A stretch of DNA of 64,000 nucleotides from Actinospineispora spinosispora DSM 44797 (GTDB lineage Bacteria; Actinomycetota; Actinomycetes; Mycobacteriales; Pseudonocardiaceae), in contig NZ_AUBB01000026.1 in NCBI RefSeq assembly GCF_000429025.1, forward strand, positions 124,001 to 188,000, written 5' to 3'. Numbering within the stretch: the stretch's first letter is position 1; every line of letters begins with the position of its first letter. Under the pieces are notes generated by a model that saw nothing but the letters and a program-made list of their open reading frames with translations, was not told the origin of the DNA and made no database searches. This document shows, in pieces, positions 41,507 to 50,435 of the stretch. Both the position numbers and the translations under genes were made by a program.

Positions 41507-42457
41507 TCACAGGACGAGCAGGAGTTTGCCGCCGGGGCGGCGGGATCGGCTGAGTTCGGCCGCTTCCTGGAGCTGGTCGAGTGTGTAGGTGCCTGCGACA
41601 GGTACGACCAGGATGCCTTCGCCGGCGAGCCGGGCGAACTCGTTCATCTGGTCGTAGCGGATCTCGGTGGTGATCCGGACGCCCAGTTCGGCCGCGGCGG
41701 CGAAGTCCGAGACGGTGAGGACCCGGTCGGGATCCCCGGTCAGCTCGATCAGGGTCGGCAGTGAGCCGCCGGCCGGGCTGGGCTGGTCGGCGCGGTCGAT
41801 CCGGCCCCCGGTCGGCGCGGTGTCCAGGGCGCGGTCCACGGGGCCTGGGGCCAGTGCGCCGACGCGTTCGGCCATGCCCTCGCCGTAGGTGGTCACCTGG
41901 GCGCCGATCTGTTCCAGAGCGGCGGCCCGAGTCGGCCCGGCGGTGGCGATCACTCGAGTACCCCGGTGCAGCGCGAAGCGCACCGCCGCCTCACCCACGG
42001 TGGTGCCCGCGCCGTGGACGAGCAGCAGCTCACCCGGCTGGACGCCGAGGTCGTCGAGCGCGCGCCACGCCGTCTCGGCCGCCATCGGCAGCGCGGCGGC
42101 CTGCTCGGCGGTGACGCCCTCGGGAATGCGTGCCCAGGCCGGCATCAGCGCGTACTCCGCGGCGCCGGCCGTCGGGCCGTCGAAGGTGGCCGGGCCGAAC
42201 ACCCGGTCGCCGATCCGGACGTCGGTGACGCCCTCGCCGAGCGCGTCGACGGTGCCCGCGACCTCGAGGCCGAGTCCGCGCGGCAGTGACGGCAGGTGGT
42301 CGGCGAGGAGTCCGTCGACAACGTGCCAGTCGGCCGGTGTCAGGCCGCACGCCCGCACGGCGATCCGGATCTGGCCGGGTCCCGGTTCCGGTTGTGGGAC
42401 GTCGCGGAGCACGATCACGTCCGGGGAACCGAACCGGTCGAATTGCAGAGCCTTCAT
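41507..42457 (-). CDS. NADP-dependent quinone oxidoreductase-like enzyme
   Basis: 316 aa from ATG 42457 with AGGAGA upstream. Medium-chain dehydrogenase/reductase of the zinc-free quinone oxidoreductase class. N-terminal GroES-like domain has GLTPADWHVVDGLL and GLEVAGTVDALGEGV. Rossmann domain carries LLVHGAGTTVGEAAVRFA (nucleotide-binding loop AXGXVG-like, slightly degenerate). No zinc-site cysteines. Divergent from the TetR gene over paired operator sites, so it is that TetR's probable target. Role likely detoxification of enones or quinones. Confidence 0.85.
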   Translation of the reverse strand: MKALQFDRFGSPDVIVLRDVPQPEPGPGQIRIAVRACGLTPADWHVVDGLLADHLPSLPRGLGLEVAGTVDALGEGVTDVRIGDRVFGPATFDGPTAGAAEYALMPAWARIPEGVTAEQAAALPMAAETAWRALDDLGVQPGELLLVHGAGTTVGEAAVRFALHRGTRVIATAGPTRAAALEQIGAQVTTYGEGMAERVGALAPGPVDRALDTAPTGGRIDRADQPSPAGGSLPTLIELTGDPDRVLTVSDFAAAAELGVRITTEIRYDQMNEFARLAGEGILVVPVAGTYTLDQLQEAAELSRSRRPGGKLLLVL

Positions 42458-42470
42458 GATGATCTCCTAG

Positions 42471-42530
42471 TTGATGACAGCATCTGTTGTCATCGACCGT
42501 ATCAGCTGATGACAGCTCCTGTTGTCGTAA
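42471..42530. promoter_or_regulatory. Twin TetR operators between oxidoreductase and TetR genes
   Basis: Two imperfect dyads with the pattern TGATGACAGC-TCTGTTGTC: copy 1 at about 42472-42494 (GATGACA...TGTCATC) and copy 2 at about 42507-42528 (GATGACA...TGTCGTA). Start-to-start spacing is about 34 bp. Divergent autoregulation is likely. Confidence 0.7.
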
Positions 42531-42540
42531 CCTGGTGGGT

Positions 42541-43125
42541 ATGCCGCGATGGGAATCCGACGCACAGGGCCGGCTCGAACGCGCGGCGCTCGAGCTGTTC
42601 GAGACGCAGGGGTTCGAGCGCACCTCGGTCGCGCAGATCGCGGATGCCGCCGGCCTGAAGGAGCGCTCCTTCTACCGCTACTTCCCCGACAAGCGGGAAG
42701 TTCTCTTCGCCGGCAACGAACTCGAGGCCCACCTCGTCGCCCAGGTCGAGGCAGCCGACCCGGACCTCACCCCGATCGAGGCGCTGCTGACCGCGCTGGG
42801 AACCGCCGAGGGGATCTTCCGCCCACGCGAGTTCCTGCTGCGCCGGGGAAGCGTGATCGCCGCCAATCCGGCGCTTGCCGAGCGCGATCTGATCAAGCTC
42901 GCCGACATCGCCGAGGCGCTGGCACCGGCGCTAGAGCGCCGCGGCGTCGAGCCCGGCACAGCACGCTTCATCGTCGACGTGGTCCTGGCGATCCACCGGC
43001 GCGCCATGCCCCGCTGGCTAGCCGAGCCGGACACCACCCTCGCTCAGCTGATGGCCGAGGCCGCCGCCGAGCTGCGCGAGGTGGTCACCCTGCCGGCTCC
43101 GACAGTCCGCCCCACCACGCGGTGA
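42541..43125 (+). CDS. TetR-family regulator
   Basis: 194 aa from ATG 42541. N-terminal helix-turn-helix (about 15-55) with RTSVAQIADAAGLKERSFYRYFPDK. The C-terminal ligand domain is helical; family members with this layout sense small hydrophobic ligands. Faces the quinone-oxidoreductase-like gene across two operator copies. The C-terminus is followed by a perfect 40-bp palindrome. Confidence 0.9.
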   Translation: MPRWESDAQGRLERAALELFETQGFERTSVAQIADAAGLKERSFYRYFPDKREVLFAGNELEAHLVAQVEAADPDLTPIEALLTALGTAEGIFRPREFLLRRGSVIAANPALAERDLIKLADIAEALAPALERRGVEPGTARFIVDVVLAIHRRAMPRWLAEPDTTLAQLMAEAAAELREVVTLPAPTVRPTTR

Positions 43126-43176
43126 TCATCACTCGTTGTTCCTCACGGCGTCTCGGCACGGCTCGCGTGGCGCTGG

Positions 43177-43244
43177 CTTTGCACACCCTCGTGCTGTGTC
43201 GCACATGTCCGGACATGTGCGACACAGCACCACGGTGTGCAAAG
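43177..43244. repeat. TCGCACA-family palindrome, 40-bp perfect core
   Basis: Core 43191-43230 (begins GTGCTGTGTCGCACATGTCC) equals its reverse complement. Outer arms CTTTGCACACC (43177-43187) and GGTGTGCAAAG (43234-43244) pair perfectly. Lies between convergent genes ending at 43125 and 43258, suiting a bidirectional terminator. Confidence 0.95.
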
Positions 43245-43257
43245 TCGTGCTGGGGGG

Positions 43258-43662
43258 TCAGAGGGGCAGGCGGAAGTCGTTGCCGGCGGATCGGGCGGCT
43301 CGGGTCAGGTCCAGGACGCCTGCCATGACCTCGGGCTGCATGTCGTCGGTGATGTCGGCGATCCACAGGCACAGGTCGGCCAGGTCCTCGTCGATGGCCT
43401 CGTCGGTCAGCGGGCGCGGCGCGAAACTGGGCCAGAAGCCGTACACCAGTGCCATCGACGGGCGGCCTCTGCCGAAGTCGCCGAGGTCGATCGCGTACAG
43501 GTGACCGCTTCGGGCACGCCAGTGGCGGCGGCCCGCCCGAAAGCCGAGCGCCTTCTCCAGGGCGGACGCCACCGAGGGGCGCACGTCCAGCTCCTGCTCG
43601 AACAGCAGCGGGTCCGCGCGCAGGTCGGCGAGCTCTTCGGGGGTGGGTTCGACGAAGTTCAT
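43258..43662 (-). CDS. Hypothetical protein, dehalogenase neighbour
   Basis: 134 aa, soluble, acidic, without membrane segments. Contains LGFRAGRRHWRARSGHLYAIDLGDFGRG and ALVYGFWPSFAPRPLTDEAIDEDLADLC; I recognise no family. Overlaps the dehalogenase-like gene stop by 4 bp and is therefore co-translated with it. Confidence 0.65.
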   Translation of the reverse strand: MNFVEPTPEELADLRADPLLFEQELDVRPSVASALEKALGFRAGRRHWRARSGHLYAIDLGDFGRGRPSMALVYGFWPSFAPRPLTDEAIDEDLADLCLWIADITDDMQPEVMAGVLDLTRAARSAGNDFRLPL

Positions 43663-44570
43663 CGGGACGCTCCGGCGGTGCGGTCGAGGAAGTCGATCAG
43701 TTCGACCGCGATGTCGGCGCCTCGGTCGTCCTGGAGGAAGTGGTGCGCGCCGGGGAACTCCTTGCCGATCTCGGCGTGCGGCAGCAGCTCGTGGATCCGG
43801 TCGCGGTAGGCGACCGGGAAGACGCCGTCGTCCGGTGCCCAGAGCAGCTGCACGGGCGTGTCCGCGAGCAGCGGCAGCCGGTTCTGGATTCGTTTCATGT
43901 CTGTCCAGCCCCGGTCGCCCTCGGTGAGCGGGATGGTCCTCGGCCAGGTGAGGGTGACGCTCTCGCTGCCGGGCTCGTCGTAGACGTGCTGGTAGGCGCG
44001 GGCCTCCGCATCACTCAGGCCCCTGGCGGACACGGCGGTCAGGCCCCGGTGCGACAGCATCTTGAACCGCTTCAGGAACACCTGCCCGACCAGCGGTGCG
44101 TGCCAGGTCGTCCACGGCAGCGGCGAGGCGTGGAACTCGCCGCACACGTCGGTGAAGACCCAGGTGTTCATCAGGGTGAGCGCGGCGACCCGGTCCAGGC
44201 GTTCCAGCGCGGCGCCGGTTCCCTGCGGGCCACCCCAGTCCTGGCCGACGATGGCCATGCCGTCGAGTTCCAGGGTGTCGATCAGCGCGACCAGGTCGGC
44301 GACGTGGTGCGCAAGCGTGTACGCCGCGTCGAGGGCAGGCTTGTCCGAATTTCCCGCGCCGATCCAGTCCGGTGCGATCACCCGGTAGCCGGCCTCCAGC
44401 AGCGGGGGGATCATGAAGCGGTACAGGAAGCTCCAGTTCGGGTTGCCGTGCAGCAGGACGACCGGCGGTGCGGCCCGGTCGCCCTCGTCGAGGTAGGCCA
44501 TGCGACGGCCGTTGACCACCGCGACCTGCTGGTCCCACGGGTAGAGCTCACGCAGCCACTCGGGTGTCAT
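43659..44570 (-). CDS. Haloalkane dehalogenase-like alpha/beta hydrolase
   Basis: 303 aa. Oxyanion segment HGNPNWSF; nucleophile elbow GQDWGG gives Asp111 followed by Trp112, and Asn43 sits where haloalkane dehalogenases place the second halide ligand. The acid is probably Asp in APDDGVFP and the base His in GAHHFLQDD. These fit haloalkane dehalogenases and some epoxide hydrolases; the Asp-Trp pair plus Asn favour the former. Starts 1 bp after the cupin gene and is downstream in the same operon. Confidence 0.82.
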   Translation of the reverse strand: MTPEWLRELYPWDQQVAVVNGRRMAYLDEGDRAAPPVVLLHGNPNWSFLYRFMIPPLLEAGYRVIAPDWIGAGNSDKPALDAAYTLAHHVADLVALIDTLELDGMAIVGQDWGGPQGTGAALERLDRVAALTLMNTWVFTDVCGEFHASPLPWTTWHAPLVGQVFLKRFKMLSHRGLTAVSARGLSDAEARAYQHVYDEPGSESVTLTWPRTIPLTEGDRGWTDMKRIQNRLPLLADTPVQLLWAPDDGVFPVAYRDRIHELLPHAEIGKEFPGAHHFLQDDRGADIAVELIDFLDRTAGASR

Positions 44571-44571
44571 C

Positions 44572-45003
44572 TCAGGCCACCTCGGTGAAGCCGGCTTCGC
44601 CGCCTTCGATGTAGCGCGGCGCCTTGAGGCCTCGCTCGGCGGTCAGGGTGTCGGTCAGGTGACGCAGCGACAGGGCGTCCAGCAGCGAATGGAACGCGCC
44701 GTGCTCGTCGAAGTTGATGTTCGTGCCGGAGACCCGGACGAAGATGATCGTGTCCTCGGTGTTGTCGGCGGGCGCGTACAGGGTGTGGACCGACCCGCCC
44801 GGTTCGTACAGGTAGGAGCCGGCGGTCTGCGGCTGGGTGGGGTGCTCCCGGTACATCCAGCGGCCCTGCAACGTGTACACCTCGGCCGGTCCCGTGTGGT
44901 AATGCAGCGGGACACCGGAACCCGGCTGCCCCTGGGGCAGCGCGACGAGCGGCAGCGGGGCACCGCCGTGCGTCGTCGCGGCGGTGGGCGTGGTGGTCGG
45001 CAT
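44572..45003 (-). CDS. Cupin-type dioxygenase (2,4'-dihydroxyacetophenone dioxygenase-like)
   Basis: 143 aa. Single cupin domain. Metal ligands are probably in PLHYHTGPAEVYTLQGRW (His-X-His and Glu) and GGSVHTL (third His). The pattern HTGP-YTLQGRW-Y-AGSYLYEPGGSVHTL is the one in 2,4'-dihydroxyacetophenone dioxygenase and related C-C cleaving cupins. First gene of the cupin-dehalogenase-hypothetical unit, divergent from the AraC regulator. Confidence 0.75.
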   Translation of the reverse strand: MPTTTPTAATTHGGAPLPLVALPQGQPGSGVPLHYHTGPAEVYTLQGRWMYREHPTQPQTAGSYLYEPGGSVHTLYAPADNTEDTIIFVRVSGTNINFDEHGAFHSLLDALSLRHLTDTLTAERGLKAPRYIEGGEAGFTEVA

Positions 45004-45102
45004 GCGCGATCCTCCTTGATCACTGGTTCGGTGGACCCACGGTATGGCCGACCAACGCTCAAATACTTGACAACAGGTGACAGAACTTTGACTCTTGGCG
45101 AC

Positions 45103-46107
45103 ATGCGCGACCTGATCCGCGCGAGTGCGCTGGCGGGCTACGTCGACCTCGTGCGTGAGCTCGGCGGCGACCCGGCGCCGATCCTCGCCGCCACCCGTCT
45201 GCGCGCCGAGCTGCTCGGCAACACCGACGCCTACATCCCGTTCCGGTCGATGGCGCGGGTCATCGACCTCGCGGCGGCCGAGCTCGACCGGCCGGACTTC
45301 TCACTGTGCCTCGCCGCGCGTCAGAACATCCAGATCCTCGGCCCGATCGCGCTGATCGCCCGGCATTCCCGCACGACCCGCGACGCGCTGCACGGCATCG
45401 CCCAGCACATGGGCGACTACAGCCCGGCCCTGCGGATCGCGCTGGACGACGCCACCGGCCAACAGACCCGGTTCACATTCGAGGTGCTGGTCCCGGGCAT
45501 CCCGTCGCACGCGCAGATCTACCAGCTCGGGCTCGGTGTCTCGCTCGGCATCTTCCGACTGCTGATGGGCAGCGGCTTCCGCCCACTGCTCGTGTCCATC
45601 CCGCACGCCGAACCCGCGCACCGCGACCGGTACGAGAGGTTCTTCGACTGCCGGGTCCGGTTCGACAGCGACTACGCCGGCCTCGTGCTGCCCAGCGCGG
45701 AACTCGATCGTCACCGAGGGGCCCACGACCCGGACGTGCGTGAGCACGTCACCCGCTACCTCGACGCCGAAGGCCCGGCGGACGACGTCGTCGTCGCCCA
45801 GGTCCGGCATCTGATCAACCGCACGCTGGCCACCGGGCACGCCACCATCCGCACCGTGGCCGCTCACCTGGGCCTGCACCCCCGGACCCTGCAACGGTGG
45901 CTCGCCGCGCGGGACGAGACGTTCGAGGCCGTCCTCGACGAGGTCAGGCGCGAGAGGGCCACCGCGTACCTCACGCAGTCCACGGTGAGCCTCGGCGGAG
46001 TCGCCGCGATGCTCGGCTACTCCCAGCAGAGCTGCCTCAGCCGCGCCTCGATGCGCTGGTTCGGAGTCCCACCGAGCGCCGTCAGGGCTGGTCGGTCGGG
46101 CGGATGA
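45103..46107 (+). CDS. AraC-family regulator (OruR/ToxR-like effector domain)
   Basis: 334 aa from ATG 45103; a TTG at 45088 is possible. N-terminal effector domain of the arabinose-binding-like AraC_binding_2 type (FRSMARVIDLAAAELDRPDFSLCLAARQNIQILGPIALIARHS), C-terminal double helix-turn-helix (TIRTVAAHLGLHPRTLQRWLAA and MLGYSQQSCLSRASMRWFG). Transcribed away from the cupin-dehalogenase unit, which it probably activates. Overlaps the convergent SDR gene by 26 bp. Confidence 0.88.
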   Translation: MRDLIRASALAGYVDLVRELGGDPAPILAATRLRAELLGNTDAYIPFRSMARVIDLAAAELDRPDFSLCLAARQNIQILGPIALIARHSRTTRDALHGIAQHMGDYSPALRIALDDATGQQTRFTFEVLVPGIPSHAQIYQLGLGVSLGIFRLLMGSGFRPLLVSIPHAEPAHRDRYERFFDCRVRFDSDYAGLVLPSAELDRHRGAHDPDVREHVTRYLDAEGPADDVVVAQVRHLINRTLATGHATIRTVAAHLGLHPRTLQRWLAARDETFEAVLDEVRRERATAYLTQSTVSLGGVAAMLGYSQQSCLSRASMRWFGVPPSAVRAGRSGG

Positions 46108-46834
46108 CGATCTCGTTGATGGCCCGCCGCCGTGGACTGGTGACGATGTAGGCGACCGCATCGGCGATGTCCTCGGACTCCAGGACCTCGACGTCGCCGA
46201 ACGCGGCGGTGAAGTCCCGGTCCGAGTTGGCCTTCTGGTCGAACAGCTCGCTCGCCGTCCGGCCGGGCTCGATGACCGCGAACCGGACGTTGCGCGTCGT
46301 GTACTCCTGCCGCCACGCCTCCGTCGCCCCGGTCACGGCGAACTTCGTCGCGTTGTACAGCGCGACCGTCGGCGCGGCGAACCGCCCGGCGACCGAGGAG
46401 ATGTTGACGACGTCGGTCACCGACCGGGGGCTGTCCTTCGCGGCGGCCAACAGGTGTGGCAGCGCGGCCTTCGTCACGTACATCAGCCCGCGCAGGTTGA
46501 CGTCGACCATCCGGTCCCATTCCTGCAGCGGGGACTCCTCGGACGGGCCGTTGAGCATGACTCCGGCCGCGTTGACAAGGGTGTCCAGCCGCCCCAGCTG
46601 GCGGACGGTCGACTCGACGGCTGAGCGGGCCGCGTCGGAGTCGGTCAGGTCGGCGCTGATCACCACCGCGGTCCCGCCGTCGGCGCGGATCGTGGCCGCC
46701 AGTTCTTCGAGGCGGTCGGTGCGCCGCGCGACCAGCGCGACGGCCGCTCCTTCCGAGGCCAACCGCACCGCGGTCGCCCGTCCGATTCCGCTCGATGCGC
46801 CGCTGACCAGCGCCACGGTGTCGGTGAGTGTCAT
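46082..46834 (-). CDS. SDR oxidoreductase, last gene of left module
   Basis: 250 aa from ATG 46834. Cofactor loop SGASSGIG; NAAG; catalytic Ser in VNISSVAGRF and Y-X3-K as YNATK. Classical SDR, similar to YdfG-like or carveol/oxoacyl reductases. Coupled to the SnoaL-like gene by a 4-bp overlap. Substrate unknown. Confidence 0.87.
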   Translation of the reverse strand: MTLTDTVALVSGASSGIGRATAVRLASEGAAVALVARRTDRLEELAATIRADGGTAVVISADLTDSDAARSAVESTVRQLGRLDTLVNAAGVMLNGPSEESPLQEWDRMVDVNLRGLMYVTKAALPHLLAAAKDSPRSVTDVVNISSVAGRFAAPTVALYNATKFAVTGATEAWRQEYTTRNVRFAVIEPGRTASELFDQKANSDRDFTAAFGDVEVLESEDIADAVAYIVTSPRRRAINEIVIRPTDQP

Positions 46835-47448
46835 GTGCTCTCTCCATTCGACGCAATGTTCAACAGGGGTGGCAGTGGGCGCAGCAGGGGCAGGAGGCGC
46901 GCGCGGGCGTCGGCGACGGTGAGGAAGTCCTCGGCCGCGACGGGCTCGATGCCGTGCAGCGCCTTGTTCTCGTAGACGTGCTCGCCCTGGAGACGGCCGG
47001 CCTCGTCGTAGGGCCAGATCATGGCGAAGTGCTGGTGCTCGCGGTAGAAACCGTCGGGATCGTCCACCTCGAAGCCCTTGCCGATCGCGTCGGAACCGCG
47101 CAGGTAGGTGATGAAGGTCGAGTCGGAGGCGAAGCCCCAGTCGTCGACCCACAGCTGTTCGTCCTCGACCAGCATGACGCAGGTCTGGGTCTCCGCGAGC
47201 TGCCGGTAGATCGCCTTGACCGCTTCGGCGCCGTCGGCGACCACACCGTCGAGCCCGGTGATGTTGAAGTGGTAGACGGGGTGCTCGACCATCATGTCCG
47301 GCGCGAAGATCGCCTCCCACTCGCCGCAGACCTCGAGGATCGCGTGCCGCCGGTAGTTCTCCAGGATCTGCCGGTGGCGGGGGTTCTCGGTCGTGGCCAG
47401 GAGACGGTCGGCCGCGCTGATCGTGGTGGCGATGTCCTGTTCAGGCAC
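46831..47448 (-). CDS. SnoaL/NTF2-fold protein
   Basis: 205 aa. Alpha+beta barrel fold indicated by repeated short helices and strands and EVCGEWEAIFAPDMMVEHPVYHFN, with YHFN and PYDEAGRLQGEHVYEN similar to SnoaL-like proteins (polyketide cyclases, isomerases, and limonene-type hydrolases). A catalytic role or a small-ligand pocket is plausible. Sits between two SDR genes in one operon. Confidence 0.72.
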   Translation of the reverse strand: MPEQDIATTISAADRLLATTENPRHRQILENYRRHAILEVCGEWEAIFAPDMMVEHPVYHFNITGLDGVVADGAEAVKAIYRQLAETQTCVMLVEDEQLWVDDWGFASDSTFITYLRGSDAIGKGFEVDDPDGFYREHQHFAMIWPYDEAGRLQGEHVYENKALHGIEPVAAEDFLTVADARARLLPLLRPLPPLLNIASNGEST

Positions 47449-48256
47449 GGGTCACCTCCGCGCTCGCCGGTGGTGTGGTGAGGCCTCGGGCGATCAGCCA
47501 GGGCAACCGTCGGGGAACGTCCGCGAGCAGCGAAGCGGGGGACAGGCGTGCCGGCAGACGCACCGACCAGCGGTTCTCCCGCACAGCGTCGAGCACCGCG
47601 GCGGTGATCTCCTCCGGCCTGATCAGCCTGCTCAACCGCAGCCGGTACATGCGGTCGAACATCGCCGCCAGCGCCGGTTCGGTGCGACCCTTGTCCATCA
47701 GACCGGTGTCGGCGACCTCGCCGATCTCCACCCTGGTCACACCGATCGGGGTGTCCTTGAGCTCGAACTGCAGGTTGACGGAGTGGTGGCTCAGGAACGC
47801 CTTCGTCGCGGCGTAGGTGGCGAGCATCGGCGGGACGACGATCCCGGCGAAGGACGACACGTTCACCACGTGGCCACGGCCGCGGGCGAGCATGCCGGGC
47901 AGCGCCTGACGGGTCAGCTCGGCGGGCGCCAGCGCGTTGAGCCGGAGCATGAACTCGAGGGTCTCGGCGCTCATGTCGGTGAAGCGTCCGATGCACTCGT
48001 CGGCGGCGTTGTTCACCAGGATGTCGACCGGGCCGTCCGCCTCGACGCGGGCCAGCAGCCCGCGCAGAGTGGCCTGGTCGGTGAGGTCACACGGGTAGGC
48101 GCGGCCGCCCACACCCCGCGCGAGCTGCTCCAACGCATCGGCGCCGCGCGCGACGAGGGCGACGTCGGCACCGGCGGCGGCGAAGCCTCTGGCGAGGTCC
48201 TGGCCGATTCCCCGGCTCGCGCCGGTGATCAGTACCCGGGATCCGGCGATGTCCAC
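47441..48256 (-). CDS. SDR oxidoreductase, left module
   Basis: 271 aa from GTG 48256. Cofactor loop TGASRGIG, NNAAD, catalytic Ser in NVSSFAGIV and Y-X3-K as YAATK. C-terminal extension with LSPASLLADVPRRLPWLIARGL looks membrane-associated or amphipathic, typical of SDRs acting on lipophilic substrates. Starts 2 bp after the LLM gene and overlaps the SnoaL gene by 8 bp. Confidence 0.88.
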   Translation of the reverse strand: MDIAGSRVLITGASRGIGQDLARGFAAAGADVALVARGADALEQLARGVGGRAYPCDLTDQATLRGLLARVEADGPVDILVNNAADECIGRFTDMSAETLEFMLRLNALAPAELTRQALPGMLARGRGHVVNVSSFAGIVVPPMLATYAATKAFLSHHSVNLQFELKDTPIGVTRVEIGEVADTGLMDKGRTEPALAAMFDRMYRLRLSRLIRPEEITAAVLDAVRENRWSVRLPARLSPASLLADVPRRLPWLIARGLTTPPASAEVTRA

Positions 48257-48258
48257 GG

Positions 48259-49293
48259 TCAGGCCTCCCGGTACGCGGCGAGGATGGGTTCGAGCTCGTC
48301 GGGGGTCGCGCCGTGCAGGATGACCCGATCCGCGCCCAGCTCGAACTCCCGGCGGATGCGCGTGACGCACTGCTGGGGTGACCCCGTCGCCGACGGTTCG
48401 AGCCACTCGTCGGGCAGCAGCTCCGCCAGGTGCGCGATCTGCCCGGCGTCGGCCTTGCCGTCGATCGGCTCGTCGAACGACGCGACGAGCGGGTCCGCGC
48501 GGAACCGGGTGAGCACGGCCGGGTCCCACTGGTTGGTGCGCACCAGCAGGTCGCCGTAGTACTGCAGGTAGGTCGCCAGCCGCGCGACGGACTTCTTGAG
48601 CCGCAGCTCCTCCGGCAGGTGGTCGCCGATCGTCGCGAAACACGACCACACGCGGACGTCGTCGGGGTTGCGTCCGGCCTGCTCGGCGGCCTGTTTGACG
48701 GTCGCTACCGCGCGCCGCAGCGTGTCCTGGGTGAAGTAGGTGTGCAGGATGACGTCGTCGAACACCTGGCCGCCCAGCGCGAGTGTCTTCGGGCCGAATG
48801 CGACCAGCGCGAGCGGGATGTCCTCGTCGAAGTCCGAGTCCAGCCGCAGCGCCCGGTAGGACCCGGCCGGACCGTCGTGGCCGACGATCGTCTCGCCGCG
48901 CCACAGCCTGCGCATGAGCTGCGCCCAGTCGCGCATCTGCTCGGTGGTCACCTCGGGCAGCCCGAACGCCTGGTACATCGCCGCGACGCCCCGCCCGATG
49001 CCGAGGGTGAACCGGCCGCCGGACAGCCGGTGCATCGTCGTCGCCCAGGACGCGGAGATCAGCGGATGGCGGGTGTTGTGGTTGGTCGCCCCGGTGGCGA
49101 TCTTCATCCGGGACGTCACCGCGCACGCCGCACCGGTGAGCGACGCGGCCTCCTTGACGTTCCACCGCTCGGAGATGAAGCCCGTGCCGAGACCGAGCTC
49201 CTCGCCCCGCCGGGCCTCCCGCAGGATGTCCGCCGGGCCTTCCGGTGCTCCGCCGAGCAGGTAGAAACCGAGTTCGTCCAGTGTGGTGCTCAC
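48259..49293 (-). CDS. LLM-class F420/FMN-dependent oxidoreductase, left module
   Basis: 344 aa from GTG 49293, overlapping the phosphotransferase stop by 4 bp. TIM-barrel luciferase-like fold: GFISERWNVKEAASLTGAACAVTSRMKI, GIGRGVAAMYQAFG and FDDVILHTYFT. Motifs fit F420-dependent alcohol/hydride-transfer enzymes such as those in mycobacteria. Close in layout to the LLM protein at 52896 (shared SERWNxKEA). Confidence 0.87.
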   Translation of the reverse strand: MSTTLDELGFYLLGGAPEGPADILREARRGEELGLGTGFISERWNVKEAASLTGAACAVTSRMKIATGATNHNTRHPLISASWATTMHRLSGGRFTLGIGRGVAAMYQAFGLPEVTTEQMRDWAQLMRRLWRGETIVGHDGPAGSYRALRLDSDFDEDIPLALVAFGPKTLALGGQVFDDVILHTYFTQDTLRRAVATVKQAAEQAGRNPDDVRVWSCFATIGDHLPEELRLKKSVARLATYLQYYGDLLVRTNQWDPAVLTRFRADPLVASFDEPIDGKADAGQIAHLAELLPDEWLEPSATGSPQQCVTRIRREFELGADRVILHGATPDELEPILAAYREA

Positions 49294-50375
49294 GCGAATA
49301 CCTCCAGCGCTTCGATGTCCTCGATCGCGGCCACGGCCCGCTCGACCAGCGACAGCAACAACTCCCGGGCGCGGGCCGGCAGCAGCTCCCAGCCTCGGAT
49401 CGCGATGACCGGGAACAGCAGGAAGAACGCGACCGCGACGCGGTAGTGCCGCCACGCCTCGTCGAAGCCGTAGTCCGTCACGCCCGCGTCGGCCAACCGG
49501 TCCAGGTACTCGCGCAGCAGCTGCTCGTCGCGTCCGCCGCGCTCGGCCGTGGTGAGGCCCTGGCTGACCAGATAACCGATGTCCGCCGGGCCCGCCGCGA
49601 GGGAGGCCAGCTGGAAGTCGACGACCGCGAGCCGGTCGTCGCGGAAGAACAGGTTGTCCGCGCGGATGTCACCGTGCACGAGCCAGCGCCGCTCGGTCAG
49701 CGTGCGCAGCGCGGTCGCGGTGTGGTCGGCGAACCGCGCGGCGAACGTGCTGATCGACGCGGGGATGGCCGTCCTGGCGTGCTCGCGGTAGACGCGCCAG
49801 CCCTCGTCGAACAGCGCCGGGAACACCTCGCGGGTGACCGGGCCGTCCAGGTCGGGGAAGACGGCGATGTGTTCGGCGTTCTCCGGTCGTGTCGACCAGG
49901 CGTGCAGGTCGGCGAGCGCGGCGATGCACTGCCGGGCCCGGTCGAACGGCAGGCCGGTCAGGTGGTCGGTGTTCTCCCAGTCGCCGAGGTCTTCGAGTAC
50001 GAGCACGAAGTCGGTGCCCGTCTCGGCCATGCGCGCGACGTGGGCCTTCGGCGTGCCCAGCGGTGCGCGTCCGGCGACCCGTTCGTAGAAGGCCAGCTCA
50101 CGGGAGTAGCCCGCGACGAGGTCCATCGCCTGGCGGACCGCGGTGGTCGTCGGCAGCTTGACCACGACGCTGGACGGAACCGTCTCGTCTCCGGTCAGTC
50201 GCAGCCGGTAGAGCTCGGAGGAGAAGCCCGTCTCCAGCGCGATGCGCTGTGCCTCGACGCTCGACACCCGCGCGTGCGGGCCGATCGTCCGGCTCTCGCG
50301 CAGCGCCTGGGTGAGCCAGTGCCGGTCCACCTCCTCGATGGTCGTGGGCAGCCCGACCGTGGACGACGTCGTCAC
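49290..50375 (-). CDS. Small-molecule phosphotransferase (APH/ecdysteroid-kinase-like), left module
   Basis: 361 aa from GTG 50375 with TGGAGG upstream. Protein-kinase-like fold: catalytic loop LVHGDIRADNLFF (HGD-x4-N) and metal-binding VVDFQLA (Asp). Belongs to the phosphotransferase family that phosphorylates hydroxyl groups on antibiotics or steroid-like molecules. First gene of the operon phosphotransferase-LLM-SDR-SnoaL-SDR, divergent from a TetR gene. Confidence 0.87.
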   Translation of the reverse strand: MTTSSTVGLPTTIEEVDRHWLTQALRESRTIGPHARVSSVEAQRIALETGFSSELYRLRLTGDETVPSSVVVKLPTTTAVRQAMDLVAGYSRELAFYERVAGRAPLGTPKAHVARMAETGTDFVLVLEDLGDWENTDHLTGLPFDRARQCIAALADLHAWSTRPENAEHIAVFPDLDGPVTREVFPALFDEGWRVYREHARTAIPASISTFAARFADHTATALRTLTERRWLVHGDIRADNLFFRDDRLAVVDFQLASLAAGPADIGYLVSQGLTTAERGGRDEQLLREYLDRLADAGVTDYGFDEAWRHYRVAVAFFLLFPVIAIRGWELLPARARELLLSLVERAVAAIEDIEALEVFA

Positions 50376-50388
50376 AGAAGCCTCCAGC

Positions 50389-50422
50389 CAACTTATTTGT
50401 TATCTGTCAACTAAGTTAGTTG
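50389..50422. promoter_or_regulatory. Twin TetR-type operators
   Basis: CAACTAA-G-TTAGTTG (50408-50422) is a perfect 15-bp dyad. CAACTTATTTGTTA (50389-50402) is a weaker copy. They lie in the 60-bp gap between the divergent phosphotransferase and TetR genes, in an AT-rich patch. Confidence 0.7.
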
Positions 50423-50435
50423 TCGACCGTCTACT

